Assembly: GCF_002845745.1 (NCBI RefSeq)
Contig: NZ_PIUM01000004.1
Location: 124,001 to 188,000, forward strand
Direction of reading: 5' to 3'
Length of the DNA stretch: 64,000 nucleotides
Source: Telmatospirillum siberiense
GTDB taxonomy: Bacteria; Pseudomonadota; Alphaproteobacteria; Rhodospirillales; Magnetospirillaceae
Shown here: positions 29,235 through 37,810 of the stretch, piece by piece
Numbering within the stretch: position 1 is the first letter of the stretch
Layout of the letters: each line of letters begins with the position of its first letter
The notes under the pieces: model-generated
Told to the model about the DNA's origin: nothing
What the model saw: only the letters and a program-made list of their open reading frames with translations
The model's database searches: none
Made by a program: the position numbers and the translations under genes

Positions 29235-29798
29235 ATGGTTCTTCGTTCTTTGTTTTCCCGAGGTCGTGTCGCCGAGGCCGGACAGGCGCTTTATGCCGCC
29301 GCCGTTCGGCAGGCGCGGCGTGAGGAATTTTATCTTTCGTTCGGGGTTCCCGACAGCGTCGACGGTCGTTTCGATCTTCTGGCTCTGCACGTCTTTCTGC
29401 TGCTCCATCGCCTGGGCAAGAGCGGAAGGCCGGCGAAGGCCTTGTCGCAGGTCGTATTCGATCTGATGTTCGCCGACATGGAGGCGAACTTGCGCGAGAT
29501 GGGGGTTTCCGATATGGCCGTCGGCGGGCGGGTGAAGACCATGGCCAAGGCCTTTTATGGACGGATCGCCGCCTACGAACCGGGACTGGAAGCGGCCAGC
29601 GGCGATCCCGCCGTCCTGCGCGACGCCCTGGCCCGCAACCTCTATCGGGGGGAACCGGTGGAGGAACGCGCGCTGGACGCCATGGCGGCCTATGTGCGGC
29701 GGTCCGACGCCATCCTGATCGAACAGTCGCTCGATGATTTGCGGGACGGCAAGGTGCGTTTTGCCGCTCCGATGCCGGAGGACGTGGTACCATCATGA
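29235..29798 (+). CDS. Ubiquinol-cytochrome c chaperone (CBP3 family)
   Basis: This relative of mitochondrial Cbp3/UQCC1 acts in cytochrome b maturation of the bc1 complex. The product has 187 residues. The family core is FYLSFGVPDSVDGRFDLLA, LHVFLLLHRL, LSQVVFDLMFADMEANLREMGVSD and VGGRVKTMAKAFYGRIAAYE. It is coupled to the DUF177 gene by an ATGA overlap. It is divergent from the BamE-like gene across 245 bp with no other feature I can support. Confidence 0.9.
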   Translation: MVLRSLFSRGRVAEAGQALYAAAVRQARREEFYLSFGVPDSVDGRFDLLALHVFLLLHRLGKSGRPAKALSQVVFDLMFADMEANLREMGVSDMAVGGRVKTMAKAFYGRIAAYEPGLEAASGDPAVLRDALARNLYRGEPVEERALDAMAAYVRRSDAILIEQSLDDLRDGKVRFAAPMPEDVVPS

Positions 29799-30319
29799 TC
29801 GCTATCGAATTTTCGCGACCGGTGCAGGTCGATCGGTTTGGCCACGACGAACGTCGTTACGATATCGAGGCCAACGGCGAGGAGCGCGCGGCCCTGGCCG
29901 AGCGCTACGGTATCCTGTCCGTCGACAGTTTCACCGCCCATCTGCGGCTGAGGCGGATATCCGGAGAGCGGCTGCTTCTGAAGGGACGCTTTTCCGCCGA
30001 TGTGGTTCAGTCCTGCGTGGTCAGCCTGGAACCCGTGTCCGCCCATCTGGAAGAGGATTTCAGCCTGGTCTATGCTGCAGACCTTGACGAGGAGGACGTC
30101 GAGGTGGATATCGGTCTGACGGAAGAGGATCCCCCCGAGCCGATCGAAGGCGGTGTCATCGATCTGGGAGAGGCGGCGGCCGAACATCTGGCCCTGGCCC
30201 TGGATCCGTTTCCGCGCGCCCCCGGCGCATCCTTTCAGGGAGGCGACGAGCCCCCCGAGCCCGAGCCGCCGCCGAAGGTCAGCCCTTTCGCCGCCCTGGC
30301 GTCGCTGAAAAAGAAATAG
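29795..30319 (+). CDS. DUF177 (YceD) protein
   Basis: The YceD/DUF177 family is encoded beside rpmF in most bacteria and is linked to 23S rRNA processing or accumulation. The product has 174 residues. It includes LLLKGRFSADVVQSCVVSLEPV, where the single Cys corresponds to the family's conserved CvRCL region, followed by an acidic segment (DLDEEDVEVDIG) and the conserved IDLGEAAAEHLALALDPFPR. The tail is Pro-rich. It starts in an ATGA overlap with the chaperone gene. Confidence 0.88.
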   Translation: MIAIEFSRPVQVDRFGHDERRYDIEANGEERAALAERYGILSVDSFTAHLRLRRISGERLLLKGRFSADVVQSCVVSLEPVSAHLEEDFSLVYAADLDEEDVEVDIGLTEEDPPEPIEGGVIDLGEAAAEHLALALDPFPRAPGASFQGGDEPPEPEPPPKVSPFAALASLKKK

Positions 30320-30461
30320 AGGTTTTCACCTCGAAAAGCGCCATTCTGGCATGGTATTGCCGGAGTGTCGTAAATAGTACCGGATTAGGCTTGCTCCCCT
30401 GGCTGTTTTTCGTTAAGAAAGGCGCCTTTCCGCTTTTGCCCCTTGGCAGAGAGTAATTCAA

Positions 30462-30650
30462 ATGGCTGTCCCGAAGAAAAAGACCTCGAAATCCCGTCGC
30501 AACATGCGCCGCTCCCACGACGCTTTGAAGGCCGTTGGCCACGTGGAGTGCCCGAACTGCGGCGAACCGAAACTGCCCCATCATGTCTGTGGCTCTTGCG
30601 GTCACTATGATGGGCGCGAAGTGGTTGCCGAATCCGGAGCCGCCGCCTAA
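30462..30650 (+). CDS. rpmF: 50S ribosomal protein L32
   Basis: This is a small, basic large-subunit protein of 62 residues. The N terminus [18 protein letters not shown] is invariant-like, and the zinc-ribbon Cys pairs are CPNCGEP and [13 protein letters not shown], so it is the four-Cys (C+) paralogue. It lies 142 bp after the DUF177 gene, enough for its own promoter, and is followed by plsX. Confidence 0.97.
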   Translation: MAVPKKKTSKSRRNMRRSHDALKAVGHVECPNCGEPKLPHHVCGSCGHYDGREVVAESGAAA

Positions 30651-30688
30651 CATCGCTACCGTTTGTGGATGTCCTAAGGATAGCGAGA

Positions 30689-31738
30689 TTGATTGGGCGC
30701 GTAACGATATCGCTGGACGCCATGGGCGGGGACAACGCCCCGGACGTGGTTGTTCAGGGCGTGCAAATTGCGCGCAATAGATTGCCGCATGTCGACTTTT
30801 TGCTCTTTGGCGATCAAGCCAAGCTTGAGTCGTTGCTTGCGCAGGCGCCGGAGTTGAAGGGGTGTTGCCAGCTCCGCCACACCGATCAGGCGGTCAAGGG
30901 TGATGACAAGCCATCGCAGGTTTTGCGCCAGGGGCGCAAGACCAGCATGTGGCTTGCCGTCGACGCCGTGGCCCGTGGTGAAGCCGCCGGGGTGGTCTCG
31001 GCGGGCAACACCGGCGCCCTGATGGCCGTGTCCAAGTATGTGTTGCGCATGCTGCCTGGAATCGATCGGCCGGCGATCGCCGGTTTCTTCCCGACCGAGC
31101 GCGGCGAGAGCGTGATGCTCGATCTCGGCGCCAATGTCGATTGCGACGCCAACAATCTCGTGGAATTCGCGGTGATGGGCGAAGTGTTCGCCCGGATCGT
31201 CCTGGGTATCGAAAATCCGACCGTCGGTTTGCTCAATGTCGGTTCGGAAGAGATGAAGGGCAACGATTCGGTCAGGACCGCCGCTTCGATCCTGCGCCAG
31301 GGTCACCTGCCGTTGACCTTCCACGGTTTCGTTGAGGGTAACGATATCGCCGGTGGCGCTGTCGATGTCGTGGTCAGTGACGGTTTTACCGGAAATATCG
31401 CGCTGAAGAGCGCCGAGGGGCTGGCCCGGCTTTACACGCGCTTCCTGCGTGACGCCTTCTCCAGTTCCTGGCTGGCCAAACTGGGCTATCTGCTGGCGCG
31501 CTCGGCCTTGGTCAAGGTGAAACTTCGGACCGATCCACGGCGTTACAACGGCGCCATGTTCCTTGGTTTGAACGGCATTGCCGTGAAAAGCCACGGCGGC
31601 ACCGATGCGGTTGGCTTCGCCAATGCCATCGGAGTGGCCGCCGATCTCATCACTCATGGCTTCAACGACAGCATCAAGCAGGAATTGGAGCGGTTGAAGG
31701 CCATTGAGGAGCAACCAGCACAGGCGGCCGCGATCTGA
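30689..31738 (+). CDS. plsX: Phosphate acyltransferase PlsX
   Basis: PlsX forms acyl-phosphate from acyl-ACP for phosphatidic acid synthesis by PlsY. The start is taken as the TTG at 30689 ([14 protein letters not shown]), with AGGA 8 nt before it; a GTG at 30665 is possible. The product has 349 residues. Motifs are [47 protein letters not shown] and [14 protein letters not shown]. It overlaps the fabH start by one base (TGATG). Confidence 0.95.
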   Translation: MIGRVTISLDAMGGDNAPDVVVQGVQIARNRLPHVDFLLFGDQAKLESLLAQAPELKGCCQLRHTDQAVKGDDKPSQVLRQGRKTSMWLAVDAVARGEAAGVVSAGNTGALMAVSKYVLRMLPGIDRPAIAGFFPTERGESVMLDLGANVDCDANNLVEFAVMGEVFARIVLGIENPTVGLLNVGSEEMKGNDSVRTAASILRQGHLPLTFHGFVEGNDIAGGAVDVVVSDGFTGNIALKSAEGLARLYTRFLRDAFSSSWLAKLGYLLARSALVKVKLRTDPRRYNGAMFLGLNGIAVKSHGGTDAVGFANAIGVAADLITHGFNDSIKQELERLKAIEEQPAQAAAI

Positions 31739-32715
31739 TGTCGATGATTCGTTCTCGTATCGTTGGCGTCGGCGCCTATCTGCCTGAGCGTGTGCTGACC
31801 AATGCCGACCTCACCCAGCGTGTCGATACCACCGATGAGTGGATCGTCGAACGCACCGGTATTCGCGAGCGCCATATCGCCGCGGAAGATCAGTTCACCT
31901 CCCACCTCGCCATCGCCGCGGCGGAGCGGGCTCTGGCCTCGGCCGGCCTGACCGGCGCCGACCTTGATCTGATCGTCCTGGCGACGGCCACGCCGGACAA
32001 TACGTTTCCCTCGACCGCGACGCGGGTTCAGGCCGCCCTGGGGATGACCCGGGGGGCCGCATTCGATGTGCAGGCGGTCTGTTCGGGATTTATCTTCGCC
32101 CTGTCGGTGGCTGATAATTTCATCAAGAGCGGCCAAGCACGGACCGCCCTGGTCATCGGCGCCGAGTGCTTCTCGCGCATTCTCGATTGGACCGATCGTT
32201 CCACCTGCGTTCTGTTCGGCGACGGCGCCGGTGCCGTGGTGCTGAGGGCGGAAGAGGGACGGGGCGATAACGGCGATAACGGCATTCTGTCGACCCATAT
32301 CCATTCCGATGGCCGGCATTACAAATTACTTCATGTCGATGGCGGCCCGTCCTCCACACAGACGGTCGGTCATTTGCGCATGGAAGGGCGCGAGGTTTTC
32401 CGCCACGCCGTGGTCAATCTCGCCTCGGTCGTTCACGAGGCCCTCGAGGCCAATGGAATGGCCGCCAGTTCCCTCGACTGGATCGTGCCGCATCAGGCCA
32501 ACAAACGGATCATCGAGGGGACTGCCCGCAAATTGGGGCTGTCGCTCGACAGGGTGGTGATGACCGTCGAACGTCATGCCAATACCTCGGCGGCGTCCGT
32601 TCCCCTGGCTTTGACCGAGGCGGTTGAAGACGGCCGCATCAAGCCGGGGCATCTGGTGTTGCTCGAAGCCATGGGCGGCGGTTTCACCTGGGGGGCGGCA
32701 CTGGTCCGTTTCTGA
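31738..32715 (+). CDS. fabH: 3-oxoacyl-ACP synthase III
   Basis: FabH starts fatty acid synthesis by condensing acetyl-CoA with malonyl-ACP. The product has 325 residues (or 323 from the ATG at 31744). The catalytic triad is Cys in [13 protein letters not shown], His in [11 protein letters not shown] and Asn in [14 protein letters not shown]. The N terminus has [13 protein letters not shown] and [12 protein letters not shown]. It is cotranscribed with plsX. Confidence 0.96.
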   Translation: MSMIRSRIVGVGAYLPERVLTNADLTQRVDTTDEWIVERTGIRERHIAAEDQFTSHLAIAAAERALASAGLTGADLDLIVLATATPDNTFPSTATRVQAALGMTRGAAFDVQAVCSGFIFALSVADNFIKSGQARTALVIGAECFSRILDWTDRSTCVLFGDGAGAVVLRAEEGRGDNGDNGILSTHIHSDGRHYKLLHVDGGPSSTQTVGHLRMEGREVFRHAVVNLASVVHEALEANGMAASSLDWIVPHQANKRIIEGTARKLGLSLDRVVMTVERHANTSAASVPLALTEAVEDGRIKPGHLVLLEAMGGGFTWGAALVRF

Positions 32716-32782
32716 GCGAGTATCCGTATTAACACTGCGGTCTTTTCCCCCTTCCGCAACGAACCCCTCCATCCCTTTGATA

Positions 32783-32811
32783 TTGACGGATTTCTGGCAA
32801 GGGGGTACGGT
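32783..32811 (+). promoter_or_regulatory. Probable ihfA promoter
   Basis: TTGACG (32783-32788), a 17-nt spacer, then TACGGT (32806-32811). It predicts a leader of about 25 nt to the ihfA ATG. Confidence 0.55.
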
Positions 32812-32841
32812 CATCCCAATGACTTTATGAGGGTGAGCGGC

Positions 32842-33171
32842 ATGGCTGAGCGAACGATTACCCGTGCGGAGTTGAGCGAGGCTGTCTATCAAGAGGTCGG
32901 CCTGTCGCGTAACGAATCGGCTGATTTGCTGGAATTGGTCTTGAGTGAAATCTCCACGGCGCTGGCGCAAGGCGAACCGGTGAAGATTTCATCCTTCGGA
33001 AGTTTTTCGGTGCGCTCCAAGGGCCAACGTCTTGGCCGGAATCCGAAGACGGGGGAGGAGGTTCCCATCCTGCCCCGCAAGGTCATGGTGTTCCGTCCTT
33101 CGCAATTGCTGAAGAACCGGATCAACGACGGCCTGTCCAAGACGGCGCAGGGCCGTAAGACAACGACGTGA
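32842..33171 (+). CDS. ihfA: Integration host factor subunit alpha
   Basis: This is one half of the IHF DNA-bending heterodimer. The ATG at 32842 ([15 protein letters not shown]) follows GAGGGTGAGC and gives 109 residues; the in-frame ATG at 32827 lies in that site. HU/IHF motifs are [14 protein letters not shown], the arm-tip [12 protein letters not shown] with the intercalating Pro, and [12 protein letters not shown]. The next gene starts at its stop (GTGA overlap). Confidence 0.95.
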   Translation: MAERTITRAELSEAVYQEVGLSRNESADLLELVLSEISTALAQGEPVKISSFGSFSVRSKGQRLGRNPKTGEEVPILPRKVMVFRPSQLLKNRINDGLSKTAQGRKTTT

Positions 33172-33704
33172 TCGAGGCAGAAGACAGCGAGCACGCGGTC
33201 GTCCGCAAGCCGGTCAAGTCGGAGGCGGCCTTCCGCACCATCAGCGAGGTTTCTGAGGACCTCGATGTGCCTCAGCACGTCCTCAGATTCTGGGAAAGCA
33301 AGTTTTCACAGATCAAGCCGCTGAAACGGGGCGGTGGCCGGCGTTATTACCGGCCCGAGGACCTCGTTCTCCTGAAGCGTATTCGCGATCTTCTCTACAA
33401 GGACGGCTATACCATCCGAGGCGTGCAGAAGCTGTTGCGCGATCAGTCGCGTGGACAGGTCATCGCCGACGCCAAGCCGGAAGCGGCGATGGCTGCCGTT
33501 CCGGAGGAGCCATCCCCCGAAGCCCCGTCCCCGGCCTCGGAGACGGCTTCCGTCGTGGAAGCCGTCACACAGGCGCAGTTGGCGCTGGAGCCGGCTGTTC
33601 CCGCGGCGGAACGGCTGAGCTCGAGCCATCGCAAGGAATTGCAGGAGCTTCTGGCCGAACTGCTCGAATTGCGCTCCCTGCTGGCGAAGGCCCATCAGGG
33701 CTGA
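33168..33704 (+). CDS. MerR-family regulator
   Basis: The product has 178 residues and starts with GTG overlapping the ihfA stop. The winged HTH (about 22-92) has [40 protein letters not shown] and [14 protein letters not shown] Pro/Ala/Glu-rich linker and a short C-terminal helix follow, with no metal-binding Cys or effector domain. The ihfA-merR pair is conserved in alphaproteobacteria; the target is unknown. Confidence 0.88.
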   Translation: MIEAEDSEHAVVRKPVKSEAAFRTISEVSEDLDVPQHVLRFWESKFSQIKPLKRGGGRRYYRPEDLVLLKRIRDLLYKDGYTIRGVQKLLRDQSRGQVIADAKPEAAMAAVPEEPSPEAPSPASETASVVEAVTQAQLALEPAVPAAERLSSSHRKELQELLAELLELRSLLAKAHQG

Positions 33705-33756
33705 GCGGCAAACGCCGCTGGCGGTGTTCCGCTCAATCATCCCGCGAATAAGCCTG

Positions 33757-34776
33757 CTATTCCCTTCCAATCAGGTCGTGCTTCAACAATTGGCCGCGCA
33801 GCTGGTGGTAGGTCATGCCCAGGAAGGCCGCCGTCCGTTTTTGATGGTGGTCGTTGGCGAGGAGCGCCTGGTGAAGAAGGCTGCGTTCCAAATGCCTGAC
33901 ATGGGCGGCGAAGTCATAAGGTCCCGAAGGGGGGGCGATGCCATCCGTCATCGCGGGGCCGGCGTTTCCGGCTTCGCGGGAAGGCGCTGGCCGCCAGGGT
34001 GAAACGAAGGGGTCGAGAACGATGTTGTCGACCTTGCGGCCGGGATCGGTACGATAGACCGCGCGTTCCACCACATTCTTCAGTTCACGGACATTGCCCG
34101 GCCAGGAATGCCCGAGCAGGGTGGCCGATGCCCGGGTGGTAAAGCCCGGAAAGACGTCGCGGCGGAGTTCCTGGGACATGCGCAGGGCGAAATGTTCGGA
34201 CAGCACCTCAATATCTTCCGGTCGCTCGCGCAGGGGCGGCAGGGTCATGACGTCGAAGGCCAAGCGATCCAACAGATCGGCACGGAAGCGCCCGTTGGCG
34301 GCCAACGACGGCAGGTCTTCGTTGGTGGCGGCGACCAGGCGAACATCGACTTCGACCGTCTCGCTGCCGCCGACCCGCTCAAAACTGCCATATTCGACGA
34401 CTCGCAGGATGGTTTCCTGGACGGTCATCGGGGCGTTGGCGATCTCGTCGAGAAACAAGGTGCCGCGATGGGCCAATTCGAACCGTCCCAACCTTCTGCG
34501 TTGGGCACCGGTGAAGGCGCCGGCCTCGTGACCGAACAATTCGGTCTCCAGAAGGCTGTCGGTCAGCCCGCCGCAATTGAGCTTGAGAAATGGCTGGTTC
34601 CAGCGTGGCGACAGGTAGTGGAGGCGGGCGGCGATCAGTTCCTTGCCGGTGCCGCGTTCTCCAACCAGGAGGACGGGCCGCGACAAGGGAGCCATCCGCG
34701 AGACGTCGGCCATGGTCTCCTGAAACAATGGACTGCGACCGATCGGCGTGGGAGCGTCGGGAGGGATTGAAATCAT
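33757..34776 (-). CDS. pspF: Phage shock protein operon activator PspF
   Basis: PspF is a sigma-54 enhancer-binding activator that lacks a receiver domain and is held inactive by PspA. The product has 339 residues. The AAA+ domain begins near residue 10, with Walker A GERGTGKE, the sigma-54-contacting loop GAFTGAQRRR, Walker [10 protein letters not shown], and the arginine-finger region FRADLLDRLAF. The C-terminal Fis-type HTH is HHQKRTAAFLGMTYHQLRGQL. It is divergent from pspABC. Confidence 0.94.
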   Translation of the reverse strand: MISIPPDAPTPIGRSPLFQETMADVSRMAPLSRPVLLVGERGTGKELIAARLHYLSPRWNQPFLKLNCGGLTDSLLETELFGHEAGAFTGAQRRRLGRFELAHRGTLFLDEIANAPMTVQETILRVVEYGSFERVGGSETVEVDVRLVAATNEDLPSLAANGRFRADLLDRLAFDVMTLPPLRERPEDIEVLSEHFALRMSQELRRDVFPGFTTRASATLLGHSWPGNVRELKNVVERAVYRTDPGRKVDNIVLDPFVSPWRPAPSREAGNAGPAMTDGIAPPSGPYDFAAHVRHLERSLLHQALLANDHHQKRTAAFLGMTYHQLRGQLLKHDLIGRE

Positions 34777-34799
34777 ACGCTCCTGAAAAAATGAATATT

Positions 34800-34818
34800 T
34801 TCGCTATTAAATAGTGAA
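34800..34818. promoter_or_regulatory. Candidate PspF upstream activating site I
   Basis: TTCGCTAT-TAA-ATAGTGAA is an inverted repeat with one mismatch in an AT-rich spacer between pspF and pspA, about 80-100 bp upstream of the sigma-54 promoter. Confidence 0.55.
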
Positions 34819-34865
34819 ATAGACTACATATAAAATGCCGCTTCGTCGATTTTTGTAAATTAATC

Positions 34866-34879
34866 TCGCTATTTCAGTG
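34866..34879. promoter_or_regulatory. Candidate PspF upstream activating site II
   Basis: TCGCTATTTCAGTG repeats the TCGCTATT...AGTG arrangement of site I, 21 bp before the sigma-54 promoter. Confidence 0.4.
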
Positions 34880-34899
34880 TGTTATCGATTCCTCCATGC

Positions 34900-34916
34900 T
34901 TGGCATGATCCTTGAT
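34900..34916 (+). promoter_or_regulatory. Sigma-54 promoter of pspABC
   Basis: TTGGCATGATCCTTGAT matches the -24/-12 consensus (TGGCAC-N5-TTGCA) closely, with GG and the second element ten bases apart. GA replaces GC at -12. It is 54 bp upstream of pspA and the only candidate in the region. Confidence 0.75.
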
Positions 34917-34969
34917 AAGGGCATAGCCGGCTTGCCGCGAACACGGCGCACGCATGAAGGAGCGGTTCC

Positions 34970-35644
34970 ATGGGTGTCTTTTCTCGTATCAGCGACATCA
35001 TCAATTCCAACATCAACGCCATTCTCGACCGGGCCCAGGATCCCGAGAAGATCATTCGCCTGATCATTCAGGAAATGGAGGACACGCTGGTCGAAGTGCG
35101 ATCGGCGGCGGTCCGTACCATCGCCGAACAGAAGGAACTGGACCGCAAGATCGCCACCGTCGCCAGGGACGTGGAGGAATGGCAGACCAAGGCCGAATTC
35201 GCCCTGGTCAAGGGGCGGGAGGATCTGGCCAAGGGCGCCTTGCAGGTGAAGTCCAAGTTGCAACATGAATTGGACGGCCTCAAGACCAGGCACGAGCAGA
35301 TCGAGGCGGGGCTTGTCAAGCAGGGCGAGGATGTCGCCGCCCTGCAGCAGAAACTGGCCGATGCCAAGGCGCGCGAAGCGACGATGATCGCGCGTCACAA
35401 GACCGCGACCAATCGGCTGAAGCTGCGGTCTTCGACCTATGACGGCCGGGTGGGCGATGCCTTCGCCCGTTTCGAACAGATCGAGCGGGCCCTGGACGAA
35501 TTGGAGGGTAAGGTGGATATCTATGACATGGCGAAGCCGAAGGGTGTCGCCGAGGAGCTGGCGGAGTTGCAGGCCGACCATCAGGTGGAGCGCGAGTTGG
35601 CGGCCCTGAAGGCCAAATTGGCCGGTACCGGCGAGACCCGCTGA
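34970..35644 (+). CDS. pspA: Phage shock protein A
   Basis: PspA is a peripheral membrane ESCRT-III-like coiled-coil protein that protects the inner membrane and inhibits PspF. The product has 224 residues. The N-terminal amphipathic helix is FSRISDIINSNINAILD, followed by AQDPEKIIRLIIQEMEDTL. A long coiled coil spans about residues 25-150, and the C-terminal helix holds LAELQADHQVERELAALKAK. It is the first gene of the operon. Confidence 0.96.
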   Translation: MGVFSRISDIINSNINAILDRAQDPEKIIRLIIQEMEDTLVEVRSAAVRTIAEQKELDRKIATVARDVEEWQTKAEFALVKGREDLAKGALQVKSKLQHELDGLKTRHEQIEAGLVKQGEDVAALQQKLADAKAREATMIARHKTATNRLKLRSSTYDGRVGDAFARFEQIERALDELEGKVDIYDMAKPKGVAEELAELQADHQVERELAALKAKLAGTGETR

Positions 35645-35665
35645 AACGCTTGGACAGGAGTGCCG

Positions 35666-35896
35666 ATGATGGGGTGGAGCGGACATATGACGGGCGTGCT
35701 GATCGTGGCGATCGTCGTCATCGGGCCGATCTGGCTGTCGTTGCACTACCGGGCGCGCAATGCGGCGGGCCGCATGGGGCGTGGCGACTTGTCGGCCAAA
35801 CTCGACGAGCTCACCGTTCTTGCCGGTCGCATGCAGGCGCGCATCGAAGCTCTTGAGCGGCTTCTGGAAGCCGCTCAGACCAAAGGAAAGTCTTGA
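35666..35896 (+). CDS. pspB: Phage shock protein B
   Basis: PspB is a small inner-membrane sensor component that relieves PspA inhibition with PspC. The ATG at 35666 follows GGACAGGAG and gives 76 residues; the GTG at 35660 is an alternative. One membrane helix (MTGVLIVAIVVIGPIWLSLHY) is followed by a cytoplasmic leucine-zipper-like coil (LDELTVLAGRMQARIEALER). The stop overlaps pspC. Confidence 0.92.
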   Translation: MMGWSGHMTGVLIVAIVVIGPIWLSLHYRARNAAGRMGRGDLSAKLDELTVLAGRMQARIEALERLLEAAQTKGKS

Positions 35897-36294
35897 TGAA
35901 CTTCTCGTTTCACTGGCCGGAGCGGCCCTCGGAACTGCGCCGAGATCCGGCGCATGGCAAGATCGCCGGCGTTTGCGCCGGCCTTGGGACCTATTTCGAG
36001 GTCAGCCCGAAATTCATCCGCGTGGCCCTGGTCCTGGGCTGCGTTTTTGGCCTGTTCATTCCTCTCGTGGCCGGCTATGTCCTGCTGACCATGCTGTTGC
36101 CGACGGTGGCGGAAAGCGAGAGCGTTGATTTTCCCGGAACCGGGGGCTCGCCGGCTTGGAATACGGCTGCGTCCGGTGATCGGATCGACGCTTTGAAGGA
36201 CCATTTCCGGCACTTGGACCAACGTCTCGCCGCGATCGAGGCCCAGGTAACCTCCGACGAATTTCGTCTCAGACAAAAATTCCGCGATTTATAG
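35896..36294 (+). CDS. pspC: Phage shock protein C
   Basis: PspC is an inner-membrane partner of PspB. The ATG at 35896 overlaps the pspB stop by one base and gives 132 residues. The PspC domain starts LRRDPAHGKIAGVCAGLGTYF, then VSPKFIRVALVL and a hydrophobic helix (GLFIPLVAGYVLLTMLLP). A C-terminal amphipathic helix resembles a coil (DALKDHFRHLDQRLAAIEAQV). Confidence 0.93.
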   Translation: MNFSFHWPERPSELRRDPAHGKIAGVCAGLGTYFEVSPKFIRVALVLGCVFGLFIPLVAGYVLLTMLLPTVAESESVDFPGTGGSPAWNTAASGDRIDALKDHFRHLDQRLAAIEAQVTSDEFRLRQKFRDL

Positions 36295-36326
36295 GACGAT
36301 ATGGCGATTTTCCGCGTTTTCGGCGG

Positions 36327-36355
36327 TTGCGTTCGGCAAATCGTGTGGCTATAGT
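36327..36355 (+). promoter_or_regulatory. tRNA-Pro promoter
   Basis: TTGCGT (36327-36332), a 17-nt spacer, then TATAGT (36350-36355). A GCGCGCC discriminator follows, a GC-rich pattern expected for stringently controlled stable-RNA promoters. Confidence 0.7.
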
Positions 36356-36388
36356 GCGCGCCTCTTCCCGGTGACGGGGAGAACAGGT

Positions 36389-36465
36389 CGGAGCGTAGCG
36401 CAGCCCGGTAGCGCATCAGTCTGGGGGACTGGAGGTCGCAGGTTCGAATCCTGTCGCTCCGACCA
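36389..36465 (+). tRNA. tRNA-Pro (anticodon GGG)
   Basis: The 77-nt cloverleaf is complete. The acceptor arms are CGGAGCG and CGCTCCG, followed by discriminator A and an encoded CCA. The D arm lies in AGCGCAGCCCGGTAGCGC. The anticodon stem TCAGT/ACTGG closes the loop CTGGGGG with anticodon GGG. The T arm is CGCAGGTTCGAATCCTGTC. It reads CCC (and CCU). Confidence 0.95.
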
Positions 36466-36489
36466 AATTTCCAAAAGTCGTTATAGGCC

Positions 36490-36529
36490 AGCAACGCCGT
36501 CCTCTCCCGAGGGCGGCGTTGGCTTTTCT
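36490..36529 (+). terminator. Terminator after tRNA-Pro
   Basis: CAACGCCG (36492-36499) pairs with CGGCGTTG (36514-36521), followed by GCTTTTCT. It lies about 25 nt beyond the tRNA CCA end. Confidence 0.8.
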
Positions 36530-36540
36530 GCCTGCCGTCT

Positions 36541-36819
36541 TCACGGATGCTTTGAGCGGTCCGCCGGTTCGCCTGCCGGGCGGAAAAACCTGTCCCGCCT
36601 CGTCCGGCAGGGCGCCGTCGTTTCGCTCGCCGCCGGAACCCGATGCGGCTTCTGGATGATGGCGCTCCAGCCCCAGACCACCACAGCCAGCCAGGCAAGG
36701 ATGGCAAGGCAGATCGCCAATCCCAACCACCATCTCGGGTGGCGGCGGAAACGGTGGTGCCGTCTCTGATGCCCCCTGGGTTGGCGTGAGATGCATAGAT
36801 AGCCGGGGCTTTTTCTCAC
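36541..36819 (-). CDS. Small basic single-pass membrane protein (hypothetical)
   Basis: The GTG at 36819 follows the strong site GGAGGGAGAC, giving about 92 residues. A His/Arg-rich N terminus (RRHHRFRRHPRWW) precedes one membrane helix of about 23 residues (GLAICLAILAWLAVVVWGW), and a basic tail ends the protein. The good ribosome site and the clean membrane helix support it; the unremarkable codon pattern and position between a tRNA terminator and AT-rich DNA argue for caution. No family recognised. Confidence 0.45.
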   Translation of the reverse strand: MRKSPGYLCISRQPRGHQRRHHRFRRHPRWWLGLAICLAILAWLAVVVWGWSAIIQKPHRVPAASETTAPCRTRRDRFFRPAGEPADRSKHP

Positions 36820-37039
36820 CACGTCTCCCTCCGTTTTCCCGGTTTTTCGGGAGATCGGCCTGTCCAATCGACGGACGGGTGCTTCTAAACAGAGAGAATT
36901 TTTTTATGGCGGAAGTTTGATGAAGTGGACGAGATGGCAGTTATCAAATAAATATGAGTTCTATGATGTGATTATTGAGTTATGACAAGGTTTACATTTG
37001 AAATAATCAGTATACATTTTCCTCTTGAAAGTAGCAAAA

Positions 37040-37486
37040 ATGGTTGCAGGCACCATTGCTAAATGGTCTTCGGACATGAGTGTCGGTGTCCTCGTTCTGG
37101 ATGAGGAACATCGTTTTTTGATTGAGGAAATGAATTCTTTACACGCGATCAAAAAAATGAAAAGTCAGGATACGTTGGAGAACTGTCTTGGCCGACTGAT
37201 CTGTTTCGCCATAAAGCATTTCTTCCACGAAGAATCCTATATGGCGAAGATGCGCTATAGCCGGATGCCGGCACATAAGGTGGCGCACGATGATTTCATT
37301 GTGAAAATGCAATCATTTTTGCGCCGGGGCGCCGATGAGGATGTAACTGTATTGTCGGTGGAAATCGTCGAATATCTCGACGAGTGGTGCGCACAGCACA
37401 TTCTGGTGGAGGACAGGCGTTACGCCTTGGAGGCGGACTCGCGATCCGGACAAGACCGGATGTGGGGTGGGGGGCGATCGAGATAG
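37040..37486 (+). CDS. Bacteriohemerythrin
   Basis: This is an O2-binding di-iron four-helix protein. The ATG at 37040 is chosen; an in-frame TTG at 37025 is possible. The product has 148 residues. The iron ligands are recognisable: His in LDEEHRFLIEEM, His and Glu in HFFHEESYM, His in HKVAHDDF, and His with Asp in CAQHILVEDR. In magnetotactic and other microaerophilic Rhodospirillales such proteins are numerous, linked to oxygen sensing or storage. The 5' half and upstream 150 bp are distinctly AT-richer than the surroundings. The last 20 residues go beyond the fold and overlap the convergent gene. Confidence 0.88.
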   Translation: MVAGTIAKWSSDMSVGVLVLDEEHRFLIEEMNSLHAIKKMKSQDTLENCLGRLICFAIKHFFHEESYMAKMRYSRMPAHKVAHDDFIVKMQSFLRRGADEDVTVLSVEIVEYLDEWCAQHILVEDRRYALEADSRSGQDRMWGGGRSR

Positions 37487-37713
37487 CCGGGCAGGCCGGA
37501 GTTTTTCGGCGAACGGCAGTCGATCGTGGCCGCGACGTTGAGGCCGGCGTGCAGCAGCAGCAGAATGGCCACGCCGATGAGCGTGTATCCCAATAAATCG
37601 AGATCCGTATCGATTGAAAAAACCGCCATGCCGGCGACAAGGGCGCTCAGCCCCAGCGAATAGGGCTGTCGGGCGGAGCTCCCGGTGGGATGGGGATGGA
37701 ACGGCGCGTCCAT
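37420..37713 (-). CDS. Small two-helix membrane protein (hypothetical)
   Basis: The product has 97 residues from the ATG at 37713, behind GAAGAGGACC. Two hydrophobic segments lie near residues 20-35 and 40-58 (LGLSALVAGMAVFSID and LLGYTLIGVAILLLLHAGL), and the C terminus is Pro/Arg-rich. Its 3' end overlaps the bacteriohemerythrin 3' end by 67 bp. No family recognised. Confidence 0.55.
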   Translation of the reverse strand: MDAPFHPHPTGSSARQPYSLGLSALVAGMAVFSIDTDLDLLGYTLIGVAILLLLHAGLNVAATIDCRSPKNSGLPGYLDRPPPHIRSCPDRESASKA

Positions 37714-37810
37714 GACGGTCCTCTTCGCGGGATGGCAATCGGAACGCTACGAACATAGTGAATTATGAACGTTCTCTCCGTGATTGCTATCACACCAGAG
37801 TATGCATAAA

